A DNA stretch of 64,000 bases from Alkalicoccus luteus (GCA_052061695.1 JBPZEY010000005.1), one strand, 5' to 3'; counted from the stretch's first letter, positions 16,310 to 26,472 are shown. Notes: generated from the letters alone by a model not told the origin. Program-made: numbers and translations.

Positions 16310-18487
16310 TTAGAAAAGCCGCATCTGTTGTTTGTTCATCCTGGCTGTCTCCTCCAGCAGATATCCAAGCCGTTTATAGCCTGACAACCTGCTTTTGTAC
16401 GCTGCTTTCAAAACCGGTACTTGTTTATCCACATAATCATACACTTCGACCGATTCTTTCCCAGCATAGCTTCGATGCAGCCTGCCGACATACTGCTCCA
16501 CACTCCCACTCCATTTTATCGGCATGACGAGAAACAGCGTATCCAATCGCGGATCATCGAAACCTTCCCCAACAAATCCTCCTGTTGCAAGAATTAATCT
16601 CTCTTCATCTGAAGGAATAGCCGCCAGTCTCTCAAAAGCTTCGCGCTTCTCCTTTACACGCATTTGCCCGTGCAGTACAATGACATGTTTAACGAACTTT
16701 TGAAACCTGCCCTCCAGTTCGTTTATATGAGCAATTCGCTGGCTCAGCACAATTGGGCTGCGATTTCGATCAAGTGCCTCCAATACGTCATTAAAAATCT
16801 GCTCATTCCGCTTCGTATCAAGCGTCATTTGTTCATAATGATCATGCCATTTATGTTCGTTATCCGACGTGTAAGCGGTAATTTGAGGCTTTAAAATGTG
16901 ATGAAAGCTTCTCATTGCAGCCATTTCTTTTCCGCTTGTCTCATACACGACCGGCCCGCACTGCATCGTCATAAACGGGTGCCAGCCGTCTCTTCGCTTC
17001 GGTGTGGCAGTTAGTCCATGAACATAGGCAGCAGAAGCCTGCTTAAGAATTTCTTCAAAAGTGTACGCAGATATATGGTGACACTCGTCCACAATAATCT
17101 GCCCATATTCCAGACCTTCGGCTTGATGGCGCACGCTCTGAATCGTAGCGACATCGATGATTCCGGTCGGCTTCTGCTTGCCGCCTCCCAGCTGTCCAAT
17201 CTGATGTGGCTCGATGGATAAAAAGCTTGCAAGCTTCGACTTCCACTGATCAACCAACTGTGTTCGATGAACGAGGATCAGCGTATTTACCTGCCTTCTG
17301 CTAATGAGAGCGGCTGCAACAACGGTCTTTCCAAATCCAGGACCGGCCGATACAATCCCGCAATTGGATTGAAGCAGTGCTTCTAAAGCAAGCTCCTGCT
17401 GTGGAAACAGCTCGGACATAAACGACGTGTGCAACGGGATTCCGTAGTTTCGCTCGTCTTCTATCGACTTCAGCTGCAGCACACGCTGGATATCGTCCAC
17501 TTTTCCACGAGGGAACAGACATGCTTCCTCATATTCTTCATATCCCTTTAAGCGGGCTTCCAACATCCGTGTGGATCTCCGCTGAGATTTCGCTTTGTAA
17601 TAGTCCGGGTTATGGAAGGAACAAAGCTCTTTCAGCGACTCGAACTGGCTTTCTGTCATGAAGCTTTTAGGAATCAGCAGCCCGTTTTTCAACACGGGTT
17701 TTTCCTCTGTCTGCAGCTGCATATAACGCTTTATCTGGGTAGCTGTTGAACGCTCGGCCTCCCTTACAACACTCCACTGATCGGAATAAGGCTGAATCAG
17801 CTCATCAACAAATACAGACCTTCCAAGCTTTCTTCGTTTCCCTTGAAGCGGTAACGCAATTAAATTTCCAAGTCCCTTCCCAGTTAATTCACTTTGAGCT
17901 GGGAAGAACCTGTCAAAGGAAGCCAGCTGCTTGCATTTCAGGCGCCTGGCTGTTTCACGCAGAAGTTTTTTTCCGGCATCACGAACCATTGCCGCCGGAA
18001 CCGCCTCCTCAAAAAACATCCAGACATGACAGCCATTACCGGACTGAGATACTTCCATCAACGGAGCGAATCCGTGAAGCTTGCACGTCTTATAAAAATG
18101 AGCCGCTTCCTTCCTCCAAGAGCCTTTATCAAAGTCTGCCGCTAAGAAGTAGCAGGTCTGATCTTCCAGCAATGGATAAATACCGATCATGTCTGATCCT
18201 GCCAGATGATGATAAAGAACTGAGTCTGTCAGAGGAGAATGCCTCTTCCCATGCTTCACTGGATAGTAGATTGTACCATTTTTGTCTTCAATCAGCTGTG
18301 CATACACGTCCTGCCTCCCACGAAACAATCGTTTATACGCCTGGATTCTTTCCTGTACAGCCTCCTGTTGTAAATGAGGCTCTGGAAGCAGACCATGCTT
18401 GTTTAACAGCTGTTTGAGTAATGCATTTTCCTTACGAAGTTTGCTTAATTCCGCCTCCAGCTGCTTAATACTTTTTTCTTCTGCCAT
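16310..18487 (-). CDS. TOTE-type archaeo-eukaryotic primase fused to SF2 helicase
   Basis: 725 residues. A short coiled coil (about 5-30) precedes a primase-like domain (about 45-260) with AADFD (Asp118/Asp120) and SGNGCHVWMFF (His154), the metal and nucleotide sites of the archaeo-eukaryotic primase fold used in TOTE conflict systems. A superfamily II helicase follows: Walker A GPGFGKT (382-388), DECHH (467-471), GLTATP (491-496) and a C-terminal lobe with GFVGEGFDDPRLD and QYVGRLHR. I set the start at ATG 18487, six bases after TTGGAGG. The protein probably acts on invading nucleic acid, but direct partners are missing: downstream is a convergent Fic gene, upstream an IS insertion. Confidence 0.85.
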   Translation of the reverse strand: MAEEKSIKQLEAELSKLRKENALLKQLLNKHGLLPEPHLQQEAVQERIQAYKRLFRGRQDVYAQLIEDKNGTIYYPVKHGKRHSPLTDSVLYHHLAGSDMIGIYPLLEDQTCYFLAADFDKGSWRKEAAHFYKTCKLHGFAPLMEVSQSGNGCHVWMFFEEAVPAAMVRDAGKKLLRETARRLKCKQLASFDRFFPAQSELTGKGLGNLIALPLQGKRRKLGRSVFVDELIQPYSDQWSVVREAERSTATQIKRYMQLQTEEKPVLKNGLLIPKSFMTESQFESLKELCSFHNPDYYKAKSQRRSTRMLEARLKGYEEYEEACLFPRGKVDDIQRVLQLKSIEDERNYGIPLHTSFMSELFPQQELALEALLQSNCGIVSAGPGFGKTVVAAALISRRQVNTLILVHRTQLVDQWKSKLASFLSIEPHQIGQLGGGKQKPTGIIDVATIQSVRHQAEGLEYGQIIVDECHHISAYTFEEILKQASAAYVHGLTATPKRRDGWHPFMTMQCGPVVYETSGKEMAAMRSFHHILKPQITAYTSDNEHKWHDHYEQMTLDTKRNEQIFNDVLEALDRNRSPIVLSQRIAHINELEGRFQKFVKHVIVLHGQMRVKEKREAFERLAAIPSDEERLILATGGFVGEGFDDPRLDTLFLVMPIKWSGSVEQYVGRLHRSYAGKESVEVYDYVDKQVPVLKAAYKSRLSGYKRLGYLLEETARMNKQQMRLF

Positions 18488-18602
18488 AGATGCCTCCAAC
18501 TTATATCTTTTGTACAGCATACAAGAAATAAGCCGTTAGTTCAGCAATTATTTTTATTGTAATTTTCTGATAATTTTTGTAGTATAAGGTGTACAAAGGT
18601 AA

Positions 18603-20124
18603 TATTTAGGGGTTACTGAATAACTGGCTTTTTGAATAAAAACAACTGTTGAAAGGGGAACATCATGGATCGACTGTCTTTCATTCGCTTGCGAAGGATA
18701 ACGACACACCAAGCAGGAAGGTCCCGTAGGGCCTTCGCCAGGTTCAGGTTTAAGATTTGCAGCGAGATGACGGTTTCGCTGGTATCTTGACGACGTGCTT
18801 GAATACGACCTAGTCCGTAGCTGCGCTTGCCCTCGCCGAATTTCCCTTCCACGGCATTTCGCTCACACGCATCCTGATAGGCCTGATGGTTTGCTGCTTC
18901 TTTGGTTTCTTTCGACGGACGCCCGAGCTTGGGGCCGCTCAGTCGGATCTTGCGTTCCTGGCAGAACCGTCGGTTCTCCCTCGTTCGGTACAGTTGATCA
19001 GCCAGCACCGCCTCCGGGTAATGGCCGTGGCGATCGTAATACGCTTCCACCGCTCGAGGGAGATCTTCCGCGTCGTGATAGGCATCCCACTCCAGTCGGT
19101 CCAGGTGGGTCCATCCGTTGGTGACGACCACGGACATCTTTGCTCCGAACTCCACGGCTGCATGGGCTTTCCCGCGCACCATAGGGCGGACATGGGGCTG
19201 TGCGATACTGACAATCCGATGATCAATACGGCGCCGCTTGGAAACAAACATCGTTTGCTGCTGGCGGTACAGCTCCTGGATAACGAGGAGATCTCGGTAC
19301 TGCTTGGTGGACAACGGCATCAGGGTCGTTTCCTCCGCCAGCGCCGCTACATGATCGAGGTCCCGACGAACATGATGCAACTGCTGGCGGATCGCGCTAC
19401 GACGCTTCTTTGCCCCAGGCCGCCGCTTCTTTGCCACTGCCAAATACTGTTTCCGCGCTTTGTTTCGATAGGTACGTGGTTTGACGCTTCCGTCAGGTCG
19501 TTCTTCATGCATGGTATCGATAATGGCTTCGAGTTTCTCCCGGGCATTGTTCAAAAGCTTCAGGTCCGTTGGGTAGGCGATGTCCGCCGGGGTGCAGGTC
19601 GTATCCATGAGCAGTTTCCCCTGATGATATTGAGGACGATCGGAGGGGGCTGCGTCTTGATCCCTTCCCTCCTGGCTGTTTGCGGATGGTCCGCCGTGAT
19701 CATCATCTGGAGGATCTTCCTCGTCAGAGGAAGAAGAGGCGGCTTCCACTACCCACTCATTCACCTGTGCGATCATGTCCGCATCGATTCGACGTCGGTG
19801 CCAAGCGCCATCCGGACCGAATAGGCATGCGCTCCCTGCGTGACATCTTTCAGCTTCTGTTTGTACATGCTTTCCGCTTGGCCCCATGGGATCAGTTGGG
19901 CCAGATGAACCCATCGGTTATACGGGTTCAGGGAACCTCCGAAAGGAAGAAAGAAGTCACCAGGCAGTAACAGCTGATTTTCCGAGTGATTGTACATGGA
20001 TCATCGCCTCCAGATGCAAGGATTTTTGAACGCGGACGGGTTTTTCCTTGCATCTCTTTTCGACAAAAACGTCCAAAATCCTTGTGGCACAAGAAATTAA
20101 CCGTTATTCAGTAGCCCCTATTTA
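18603..20124 (-). mobile_element. Decayed IS (IS5/IS1182-like), 1510 bp, with TIRs and a 6-bp target duplication
   Basis: The ends carry matching inverted repeats: GGGGTTACTGAATAACTGG from 18609 and, reading inward from 20118, GGGGCTACTGAATAACGG. TATTTA flanks both sides (18603-18608 and 20119-20124), a likely target duplication. The transposase inside is broken. The element lies between the TOTE-type gene and the exopolysaccharide locus. Confidence 0.85.
18613..19997 (-). pseudogene. Broken IS transposase
   Basis: The N-terminal piece begins MYNHSENQLLLPGDFFLPF at 19997 and runs through NPYNRWVHLAQLIPW to GAHAYSVRMALG (about 19820). It then hits a stop. The rest continues in another frame from RRRIDADMIAQVNEW (about 19795) through LLMDTTCTPADIAYPTD, ERPDGSVKPRTYR, DRLEWDAYHDAEDLP, LADQLYRTRENRRFCQ and NAVEGKFGEGKRSYGLG. 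The segment normally lying between VRMALG and the RRR-DADMI block (in relatives roughly 50 residues with ENPYLQYFIG) is absent, so an internal deletion caused the frameshift. Catalytic Asp (LLMDTTC) and Glu (NAVEGKFGEGK) regions survive, but the protein cannot be made whole. Confidence 0.85.
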
Positions 20125-20274
20125 AATATTTGATAGAAAATCAAAACAACGGTCAAGTTATAATCATCGAAAACGAAATACCTCAATTAGATTATAGTAA
20201 CGCTAACCTTATACATTTCACGAAAGATGTGAATAATGGTCGTTATGGATTACTAAATGGTGTGACCGAGTAGT
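20119..20274 (+). pseudogene. C-terminal scrap of a lost gene
   Basis: An open frame without start runs FKYLIENQNNGQVIIIENE, then IPQLDYSNANLIHFTKD and NNGRYGLLNGVTE before TAG. It reads like the C-terminus of a large ATPase-type protein (a strand resembling GQVIIIENE). Joining the sequence across the IS restores only about 20 codons before a stop, so the gene was already truncated or was further deleted. Family not identified. It may be what is left of a partner gene. Confidence 0.5.
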
Positions 20275-20301
20275 GGAAGTTCATTCGAATAACGGCAACA
20301 C

Positions 20302-20344
20302 AAAAAAGCCCGCCAAGCTGTCATTAGACAACTTAGCGGGCAGA
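20302..20344 (-). terminator. Terminator of the exopolysaccharide operon
   Basis: GCCCGC..AAG / CTT..GCGGGC stem of about 13 pairs followed by TTTTTTGTG on the minus strand, right after the last gene of the operon. Confidence 0.9.
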
Positions 20345-20347
20345 ACT

Positions 20348-21373
20348 TTACTTCACCTTATAATAATCAACATACCAATCAGCAAATTGCTGTAAGCCTT
20401 CTTCGATCGATGTTTTCGGTTTAAAACCTACCGCTTCCTGCAATAAGTCAGTTGAAGCATACGTTGCAGGAACATCTCCTGGCTTAATCGGTTCAAACAC
20501 TTTTTCAAACTGCACTTCTCTACCTAAAGCTTTACTCAAGGTCTTCTCCAACGTATTAATAAACGTCATCAGTTTTTCCGGATTGTTGTTACCGATGTTA
20601 AACACCTTGTGAGGAACGGCATCAATCGGAGGTTTACCGATAAGTCGCTCTATTCCTTCGACTATATCATCGATATACGTGAAATCACGATAGAGATCAT
20701 TATCAAAATCACCATTATTAAAGATCTTAATTGGTTCCCCAGCAAAGTATTTATCCGTAAATCCAAAGTAGGCCATATCCGGTCTTCCCATAGGACCATA
20801 AACAGTAAAGAAACGAAGTCCAGTAGCCGGTATTTTATATAAATGGCTATACGTATGGGCCATTAATTCGTTTGACTTCTTTGTAGATGCATATAATGAA
20901 ACTGGAGTATCTACAAAGTCTGTTTCTTCAAATGGTACCTTTTTATTAGCCCCATAAACAGAACTAGATGAAGCATATACAAGGTGATCAACAGGATAGT
21001 GTCTGCATGCTTCAAGGATGTTATAAAATCCAATAATGTTACTTTGAATATATACATCCGGATTTTCTATTGAATACCTAACACCAGCTTGTGCGGCTAA
21101 GTTTACTACAACATTAGGCTTGTACTCTTCAAAGACGCTATTAATCATAGGCTTGTCCGAAATATCTCCCTCAATAAAAGTAAACTTATCAAATGGTTGA
21201 AGTTGCTCTAGACGAGCGTGTTTAAGTTTCACATCATAGTAATCATTTACATTATCAATACCTATTACTTGGCAGCCACCTTCTAGTAGTTTCTTAGATA
21301 AATAATATCCGATGAAACCAGCAGCTCCAGTAATAAGATAAACTTTACTAGGATCTAACGGCTTGTAATTCAA
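20348..21373 (-). CDS. UDP-glucuronate 4-epimerase (CapI/LpsL type)
   Basis: Extended SDR enzyme, 341 residues. Rossmann motif TGAAGFIGYYLSK, the NDYYDVKLKHARL loop that marks UDP-glucuronate epimerases, ASSSSVYG and catalytic YASTKKSNE (Tyr and Lys). It interconverts UDP-glucuronate and UDP-galacturonate, the product pool of the dehydrogenase encoded just upstream. TTG start overlaps the dehydrogenase end by 26 bases; AAAGGAG lies 10 bases upstream. Last gene of the operon. Confidence 0.88.
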   Translation of the reverse strand: MNYKPLDPSKVYLITGAAGFIGYYLSKKLLEGGCQVIGIDNVNDYYDVKLKHARLEQLQPFDKFTFIEGDISDKPMINSVFEEYKPNVVVNLAAQAGVRYSIENPDVYIQSNIIGFYNILEACRHYPVDHLVYASSSSVYGANKKVPFEETDFVDTPVSLYASTKKSNELMAHTYSHLYKIPATGLRFFTVYGPMGRPDMAYFGFTDKYFAGEPIKIFNNGDFDNDLYRDFTYIDDIVEGIERLIGKPPIDAVPHKVFNIGNNNPEKLMTFINTLEKTLSKALGREVQFEKVFEPIKPGDVPATYASTDLLQEAVGFKPKTSIEEGLQQFADWYVDYYKVK

Positions 21374-22724
21374 GATTTCTCAACTCCTTTACAACTTCTC
21401 TCTCTACAGTTTTTCTTCCAATAGAGTGATACTCCACTCCTGCCTCCCGCATCTCTTCAATACCATAAATATTTCTTCCATCATATACTAACGGAGTTCT
21501 CATTAATTCCTTGTACTTTTCAGGTGTGACTGTTTTTACTTCGCCCCATTCCGTGAAGATAAAGCATACATTTGCATCTTTTAATGCTTCCTCAACATCA
21601 CTTACATACGCCATACTTCCTTTTCCATGCTGACCTTCTGGATGTACTTTCGCAAAATTTTCTGCACCAACAGGGTCATACGCATAGATTTCTGCACCTT
21701 GTTCTAATAATAAAGGTACATTCTCAAGAGAGGCCGCTTCTCTTAAATCATCTGTTCCTGGCTTAAATGTTAACCCTAGTACTGCTACCTTCAGACCGCT
21801 AAACGTAATCAGTCTCTTGCTCGCCTTTTTGTATAACATTGTCTTCTGATCTGTATTCACATCAATCGCAGCCTTAACCGTTCGCAGCTCATACCCATGC
21901 TGTTTTGCAATGTTTTCTAGTGCTTTCGTATCCTTAGGGAAGCATGAGCCACCATAACCAATACCTGCATTTAAAAACTTATTCCCTATACGTGCATCAT
22001 AGCTCATACCTTTTGCAACATCTTGTACGTCTGCTCCAACTAGTTCACATAAATTTGCAATGTCATTCATGTATGAAATTTTAAGAGCCAAAAAGTCATT
22101 AGATGCATACTTGATCATCTCTGCAGATCTTCTATTCACCGAAACAATAGGCAAATTAAAAGGCTCATAGAGTTTCATTAATAACTCTTCAGCCCACTTA
22201 CTTTCCGTCCCAATAATAATTCTTTCTGCATGAAGTGTATCATGTACAGCTGACCCTTGTGCTAAAAACTCTGGATTTGATGCCACTTCTACTTTTACAT
22301 CATTAACTAAAAAGTCTTGAATAAACTGTTCTACTTTATCATTCGTACCAACTGGAACTGTTGATTTAACAACAACTAAGCAATCTTTTTCCATAGATTC
22401 AGCAATTTGTCTTGCAACAGTTGCAATATATGATAGATTCGCAGAACCGTCTGGCTGCTCTGGAGTACCTACACCGATAAAGATAGCATCTGCATCTTTA
22501 TACGCTGATTTGTAATCTGTTGTATATTCAATTCTTCCAGCTGCATAGTTCTTCTGCATTAACTCTTCTAATCCTGTTTCAAAGATTGGAGAAACTCCAG
22601 ATTTCATTACATTTACTTTTTTTTCATCAATATCTACACAAGCTACTTGATGACCAACTTCGGCAAAACAAACACCTGCGACAAGGCCAACATAGCCTGT
22701 TCCTGCTACTGCAATTTTATACAT
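21348..22724 (-). CDS. UDP-glucose 6-dehydrogenase (copy 1)
   Basis: 458 residues. N-terminal NAD domain VAGTGYVGLVAGVCFAEVG, central helix region, catalytic Cys motif GYGGSCFPKDTKAL and a C-terminal UDP-binding domain with FIFTEWGE and YDGRNIY. Oxidises UDP-glucose to UDP-glucuronate. RBS AAAGGAAGG 7 bases before ATG. A diverged second copy is encoded at 46540-47871. This copy is more AT-rich and belongs to the horizontally mobile polymer cassette. Confidence 0.94.
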   Translation of the reverse strand: MYKIAVAGTGYVGLVAGVCFAEVGHQVACVDIDEKKVNVMKSGVSPIFETGLEELMQKNYAAGRIEYTTDYKSAYKDADAIFIGVGTPEQPDGSANLSYIATVARQIAESMEKDCLVVVKSTVPVGTNDKVEQFIQDFLVNDVKVEVASNPEFLAQGSAVHDTLHAERIIIGTESKWAEELLMKLYEPFNLPIVSVNRRSAEMIKYASNDFLALKISYMNDIANLCELVGADVQDVAKGMSYDARIGNKFLNAGIGYGGSCFPKDTKALENIAKQHGYELRTVKAAIDVNTDQKTMLYKKASKRLITFSGLKVAVLGLTFKPGTDDLREAASLENVPLLLEQGAEIYAYDPVGAENFAKVHPEGQHGKGSMAYVSDVEEALKDANVCFIFTEWGEVKTVTPEKYKELMRTPLVYDGRNIYGIEEMREAGVEYHSIGRKTVEREVVKELRNLELQAVRS

Positions 22725-22755
22725 AGTAATACCTTCCTTTATCTTAAATTATAGT

Positions 22756-24063
22756 TTATTGTCTCCGCTTCATTATATTTATTACATCGTATTTCCTCGC
22801 CTTATAGTAAGTAAACCCAATTAATATTACATTTGATAAAGCTGCAATCATACATAATAATATAATTGCAATAAGGTCATCGTTGAAAATTATAAAACCA
22901 ATAAATAAAGCTCCTGCTCTAATTAAAGTGGTTAGTATTTCATAAAATAAGAATAACCCCTGCAACTTAAGCACGGGAATAGTTTTTGTAGTAGGTCGAT
23001 TAATAAAACCAAAATATAACCATATTGATAACCACCTTGCATATTCCCCAGCTTGTATCCAATCCTCCCCCAAAACTAATCCAAACAACCATGGTCCAAA
23101 CATAAAAACTATCCCAAATGGAATTATCCCAACTATTGCTAATCCCATGGTTGCTTTAAAAAGCAGATTGGCAACGTGTTCTCGTTTATTTGCAGCCTGA
23201 GTAATTCGTGGATAAAAAACATCCCCAATAGATTTGCTTAGTAAATTCGTAGGGACATGTAATACCTTTTTACTTATAGTATAAAAACCAGCATATGCTG
23301 GTCCAAAGAAACTTGCAAGTAATAATATTGGCAAACTTGAAGAAATACCATTTACAAGTTCCTGAGGTGCTCTATAAAGCGGAAAATCTTTATACACCTT
23401 TAGTAACCTAACCATTTCACCTGCATTATCTTTAATATTCAAAGTACTTCTACTAAATTTATATTTTAGATGAGATACTATAAGCAAAGTGTGTAGTAAA
23501 TAACTAAATGCAGTTATAGAAATTAACACATATGCTACAGGGTGGTATAATCCAACTCCTATTTTAGAAAGATTTTCAATAATTGACTTATATATCATGG
23601 CTTTTGCAGTTAACTTAAACTTTTGAAGACGAATTAACCACTGTTCTGAAACTTGGTATAGCACTGAAAAAATTATTATTAAAGGAATAAAAAACAGATA
23701 AGACTCTATCTCTTCTAAATTGAATAAGGAAGCAATTGGCTCTCTATAAAAAATTAAAATGGTTAATGTTAAAAAGGCTATTACAAAAGACAAATAAATA
23801 GAGGCTTTCACTAAAATTTTTGCCTCTTCATCTTTATTAGGTAGTACTATAGCAACAGGATAAGTTAAACCTGAAATTTTTGTTACAATGGCGGTAATTG
23901 CCACAAATACCCCTAATATTCCTATACTTTCAGGTCCATAGATCCTAGCTATTATTGGAATAGATAACATAGCTATTACTTGGGCTATTACAGTACCACT
24001 TGCAACCACCGTTACATTTCTAATAAATTTACTTTTTTTTAGTTCCATTATTTTTTTCAGCAT
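22756..24063 (-). CDS. Polysaccharide flippase (Wzx/MATE-like)
   Basis: 435 residues with about 12-14 hydrophobic segments; the N-terminal block NVTVVASGTVIAQVIAML and IARIYGPESIGILGVF are typical of lipid-linked oligosaccharide flippases. It would move undecaprenyl-linked repeat units across the membrane. Start ATG 24063 follows AAAGAGG by 5 bases; a longer frame upstream overlaps the preceding gene and was discarded. AT-rich like its neighbours. Confidence 0.88.
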   Translation of the reverse strand: MLKKIMELKKSKFIRNVTVVASGTVIAQVIAMLSIPIIARIYGPESIGILGVFVAITAIVTKISGLTYPVAIVLPNKDEEAKILVKASIYLSFVIAFLTLTILIFYREPIASLFNLEEIESYLFFIPLIIIFSVLYQVSEQWLIRLQKFKLTAKAMIYKSIIENLSKIGVGLYHPVAYVLISITAFSYLLHTLLIVSHLKYKFSRSTLNIKDNAGEMVRLLKVYKDFPLYRAPQELVNGISSSLPILLLASFFGPAYAGFYTISKKVLHVPTNLLSKSIGDVFYPRITQAANKREHVANLLFKATMGLAIVGIIPFGIVFMFGPWLFGLVLGEDWIQAGEYARWLSIWLYFGFINRPTTKTIPVLKLQGLFLFYEILTTLIRAGALFIGFIIFNDDLIAIILLCMIAALSNVILIGFTYYKARKYDVINIMKRRQ

Positions 24064-24115
24064 TGTTACCTCTTTTTTTATACCCTGAAAATAATTAATA
24101 AAGATATAAACTAAT

Positions 24116-25033
24116 TTAGTTTTGTATATTATTAATTTCAAGCATATCTCCTACTTTTTTATTCCATTCGAGTGGATAAAAACTCCCCATTCCACTTTGA
24201 GGAAAAAAAGTAAGTTCACCAAAAATTATTACATTATTTACATAATAGAAATCGACTCTAACAAATGGAAAACCTTTTGATAGCGTGCTTGCTAAATTAA
24301 TCATCTGCTCATATTTTTCAGGTTTTAAATACTTGGAATTGGAGTTGGGCAATGGTCTCAAACCTGTAAAATCCATATGCTCCCAATCTTCATTGTAAAA
24401 ATCGATAGTTTCATTTTCCCCTCTTCCTCTTATTACTTGACAATACTTAGCTTCTCCATTAAAGCAAAAGAATTTATAGTCAGTTAACGCTACAGTTTGT
24501 TCTCCTTCAGACATGTATTTCTCACAAATTATTCTAGGTTTTATATCCTTGTATACCCATTCGCGTTTTTCCCAATAATAATTCTTTTTTAGCCAACGTT
24601 TCATTTTCTTGTATTCTTTATCCCAGTCAAGCTTATTTTTATCCTTACAGATAATATTAAACCCGGACCCATGTGTTCCCTTTAAAACAAAAGCTTTAGG
24701 TAATTTAGAAATGTTTATTTCCTCGACTGATTCATAAACTTCATAAAGATCGTTTAAATAGTCCTCTCCAATTCGTTCTTTTACAAAATATCTTACTTCA
24801 TATTTATCTGCACACTTAGTTGCCAAGGGATCTCTCCAATTTAACTTCAACCATTGTAATTTATCGTTAAATTGTTCAGGGTTATCTAAATTAAGTTCTC
24901 TACCTACCCTCTTCTTAAACGTATTACGAATTACTTTTTCATCATTTATTAGACTCTTATAATAGTAATACTTTAACACATTGTAAAAACTCACCATTTG
25001 TCCATTTTTCTTTAAAATCCTTATTATCGACAT
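24116..25033 (-). CDS. TupA-like ATP-grasp ligase (copy 1)
   Basis: 305 residues. Blocks typical of PF14305: RELNLDNPEQFNDKLQWLKL near the N-terminus, CADKYEVRYFV, VLKGTHGSGFNIICKDK (ATP-grasp lysine and glycine loop), ICEKYM, DYKFFCFNGEAKYCQV, and VDFYYVNNVIIFGELTFFP with metal-binding Asp/Glu. TupA of an alkaliphilic Bacillus takes part in teichuronopeptide synthesis, so this enzyme may join an amino acid to a uronate, though some family members are annotated as glycosyltransferases. A related gene sits at 29925-30806. Confidence 0.82.
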   Translation of the reverse strand: MSIIRILKKNGQMVSFYNVLKYYYYKSLINDEKVIRNTFKKRVGRELNLDNPEQFNDKLQWLKLNWRDPLATKCADKYEVRYFVKERIGEDYLNDLYEVYESVEEINISKLPKAFVLKGTHGSGFNIICKDKNKLDWDKEYKKMKRWLKKNYYWEKREWVYKDIKPRIICEKYMSEGEQTVALTDYKFFCFNGEAKYCQVIRGRGENETIDFYNEDWEHMDFTGLRPLPNSNSKYLKPEKYEQMINLASTLSKGFPFVRVDFYYVNNVIIFGELTFFPQSGMGSFYPLEWNKKVGDMLEINNIQN

Positions 25034-25092
25034 GCCCTTTTTGCACCGCCTTAAATAAATAACGATATACCCTTAACTAATTGTATATCTCT

Positions 25093-26385
25093 TTACACTT
25101 TTTTACGCTTTTCCATAATACGGTCAATAATTAAACTTGCAAACAGTATGCTATAAAAAAACGTATATGATCTATGGTAATAAGTAACTTGCCCTATTTC
25201 AAAGATCAATGTTACGATTAATAACCCAAATAAAATCTTTGAAACTTCACTTTTATTTTTAGTTGTCAGATATATTAAGAATACCCATAAAACATAGGCA
25301 TAATAAAATATAAACCCAATAATTCCTCCAGATACCAACATTTCTAAATAATTGTTATCCGAAACAATAGTGGATGGATGCATCAGTCTAAACGCATCTA
25401 ACCCATACCCGTATATTGGATTATTCTTAAAAAGTTCATATGCATAATTTATTAATGACATTCTTGTTGTAACAGATGAATCAGATACATCATTGCCCAG
25501 AATTAAATTTAATAATTCTTCAAGTCTATAACCAATTATTTGGTAAAGTGCTGGTATATATAATGTAAGTAACAGTATTAATACACTGGTAAGAGTTCCA
25601 ATTAAAATATATAAGACTTTTTTTGAACCTTTATACAAGAACAATGAACTAATTATTATTCCTCCAAGTAGAAACAATAATCCCTTTCGGGAACCTGCAG
25701 CAAATATTGTGAATAACATAATAAATGTTGAAGAGTAGTACATTAATTTTGTTTTGGATTTGGTTTCTTTAGAAATTAATATTAATAAAAAAATAATAGA
25801 GAGAGAAGAATAATAGGCTATTCCGTTAGGACCTATAGTTGACAACTCAATACCTAAAAAATTGTGTGTTACTGTTTCTCTCCATGAAAAAGCAATTCTA
25901 GAAGTAAACAAAGATTCTCTATTAATGAGTAAAATTATTAAATTACTAATTAGTGAGGAAAATATAAATACTTTCATAATCTTATATAGGTTTTTAGTCA
26001 ATAAAATAAAACTAAATAATATAATTCCATATACAAGGTTCATACCCACAGTTTGTACCATAGAAAGAGAGTGCACACTATTGTATACTTCCCCAAGCCA
26101 TATGTTTAAGAGAGAAAAAATAATAAACATACTAATAGTAATATGCATTCCATTCAACCTTATATATTTTCTCTTCAAAAGAAATAGTAAGCCTACTATC
26201 ATAAATAACAATAAAGATAGTTGGCCTAATAAGCTATATCTAGCAACATTTCCAAATATAAGCTGGATAGAGAGGAAAACATAAAAAACATTTCCAATTG
26301 AAGTTAACGAGAATTCGTTATTGAGGTTAGGTATGTTATTATTGATTTCATTATTAGTTACACTTTTATATTTAATTTCTTCCAT
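25093..26385 (-). CDS. Polysaccharide polymerase (Wzy / O-antigen ligase-like)
   Basis: 430 residues, about 10-11 hydrophobic segments with a large extracytoplasmic loop between residues about 290 and 350 containing SSVTTRMSLINYAYELFKNN and PIYGYGLDAF, the Wzy_C-type signature. It would polymerise repeat units outside the membrane. ATG 26385 follows AGAGGGTG by 9 bases; an in-frame GTG 12 bases upstream lies inside that RBS. Sequence strongly AT-rich. Confidence 0.82.
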   Translation of the reverse strand: MEEIKYKSVTNNEINNNIPNLNNEFSLTSIGNVFYVFLSIQLIFGNVARYSLLGQLSLLLFMIVGLLFLLKRKYIRLNGMHITISMFIIFSLLNIWLGEVYNSVHSLSMVQTVGMNLVYGIILFSFILLTKNLYKIMKVFIFSSLISNLIILLINRESLFTSRIAFSWRETVTHNFLGIELSTIGPNGIAYYSSLSIIFLLILISKETKSKTKLMYYSSTFIMLFTIFAAGSRKGLLFLLGGIIISSLFLYKGSKKVLYILIGTLTSVLILLLTLYIPALYQIIGYRLEELLNLILGNDVSDSSVTTRMSLINYAYELFKNNPIYGYGLDAFRLMHPSTIVSDNNYLEMLVSGGIIGFIFYYAYVLWVFLIYLTTKNKSEVSKILFGLLIVTLIFEIGQVTYYHRSYTFFYSILFASLIIDRIMEKRKKV

Positions 26386-26472
26386 GTTATCTAGCACCCT
26401 CTATTATATATTCTCGTTTTCTCTTGGATCTCCATAGATTACTAACCAACATTTGAATAAAATTATTAATAA

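Noticed and set aside
18886..19824. 312-residue frame on the plus strand across the IS
   Set aside because: Antisense to the transposase remnant; not similar to any protein I recognise.
24064..24141. N-terminal 26-residue extension of the flippase
   Set aside because: It overlaps the ligase gene end and has no RBS; AAAGAGG precedes ATG 24063.
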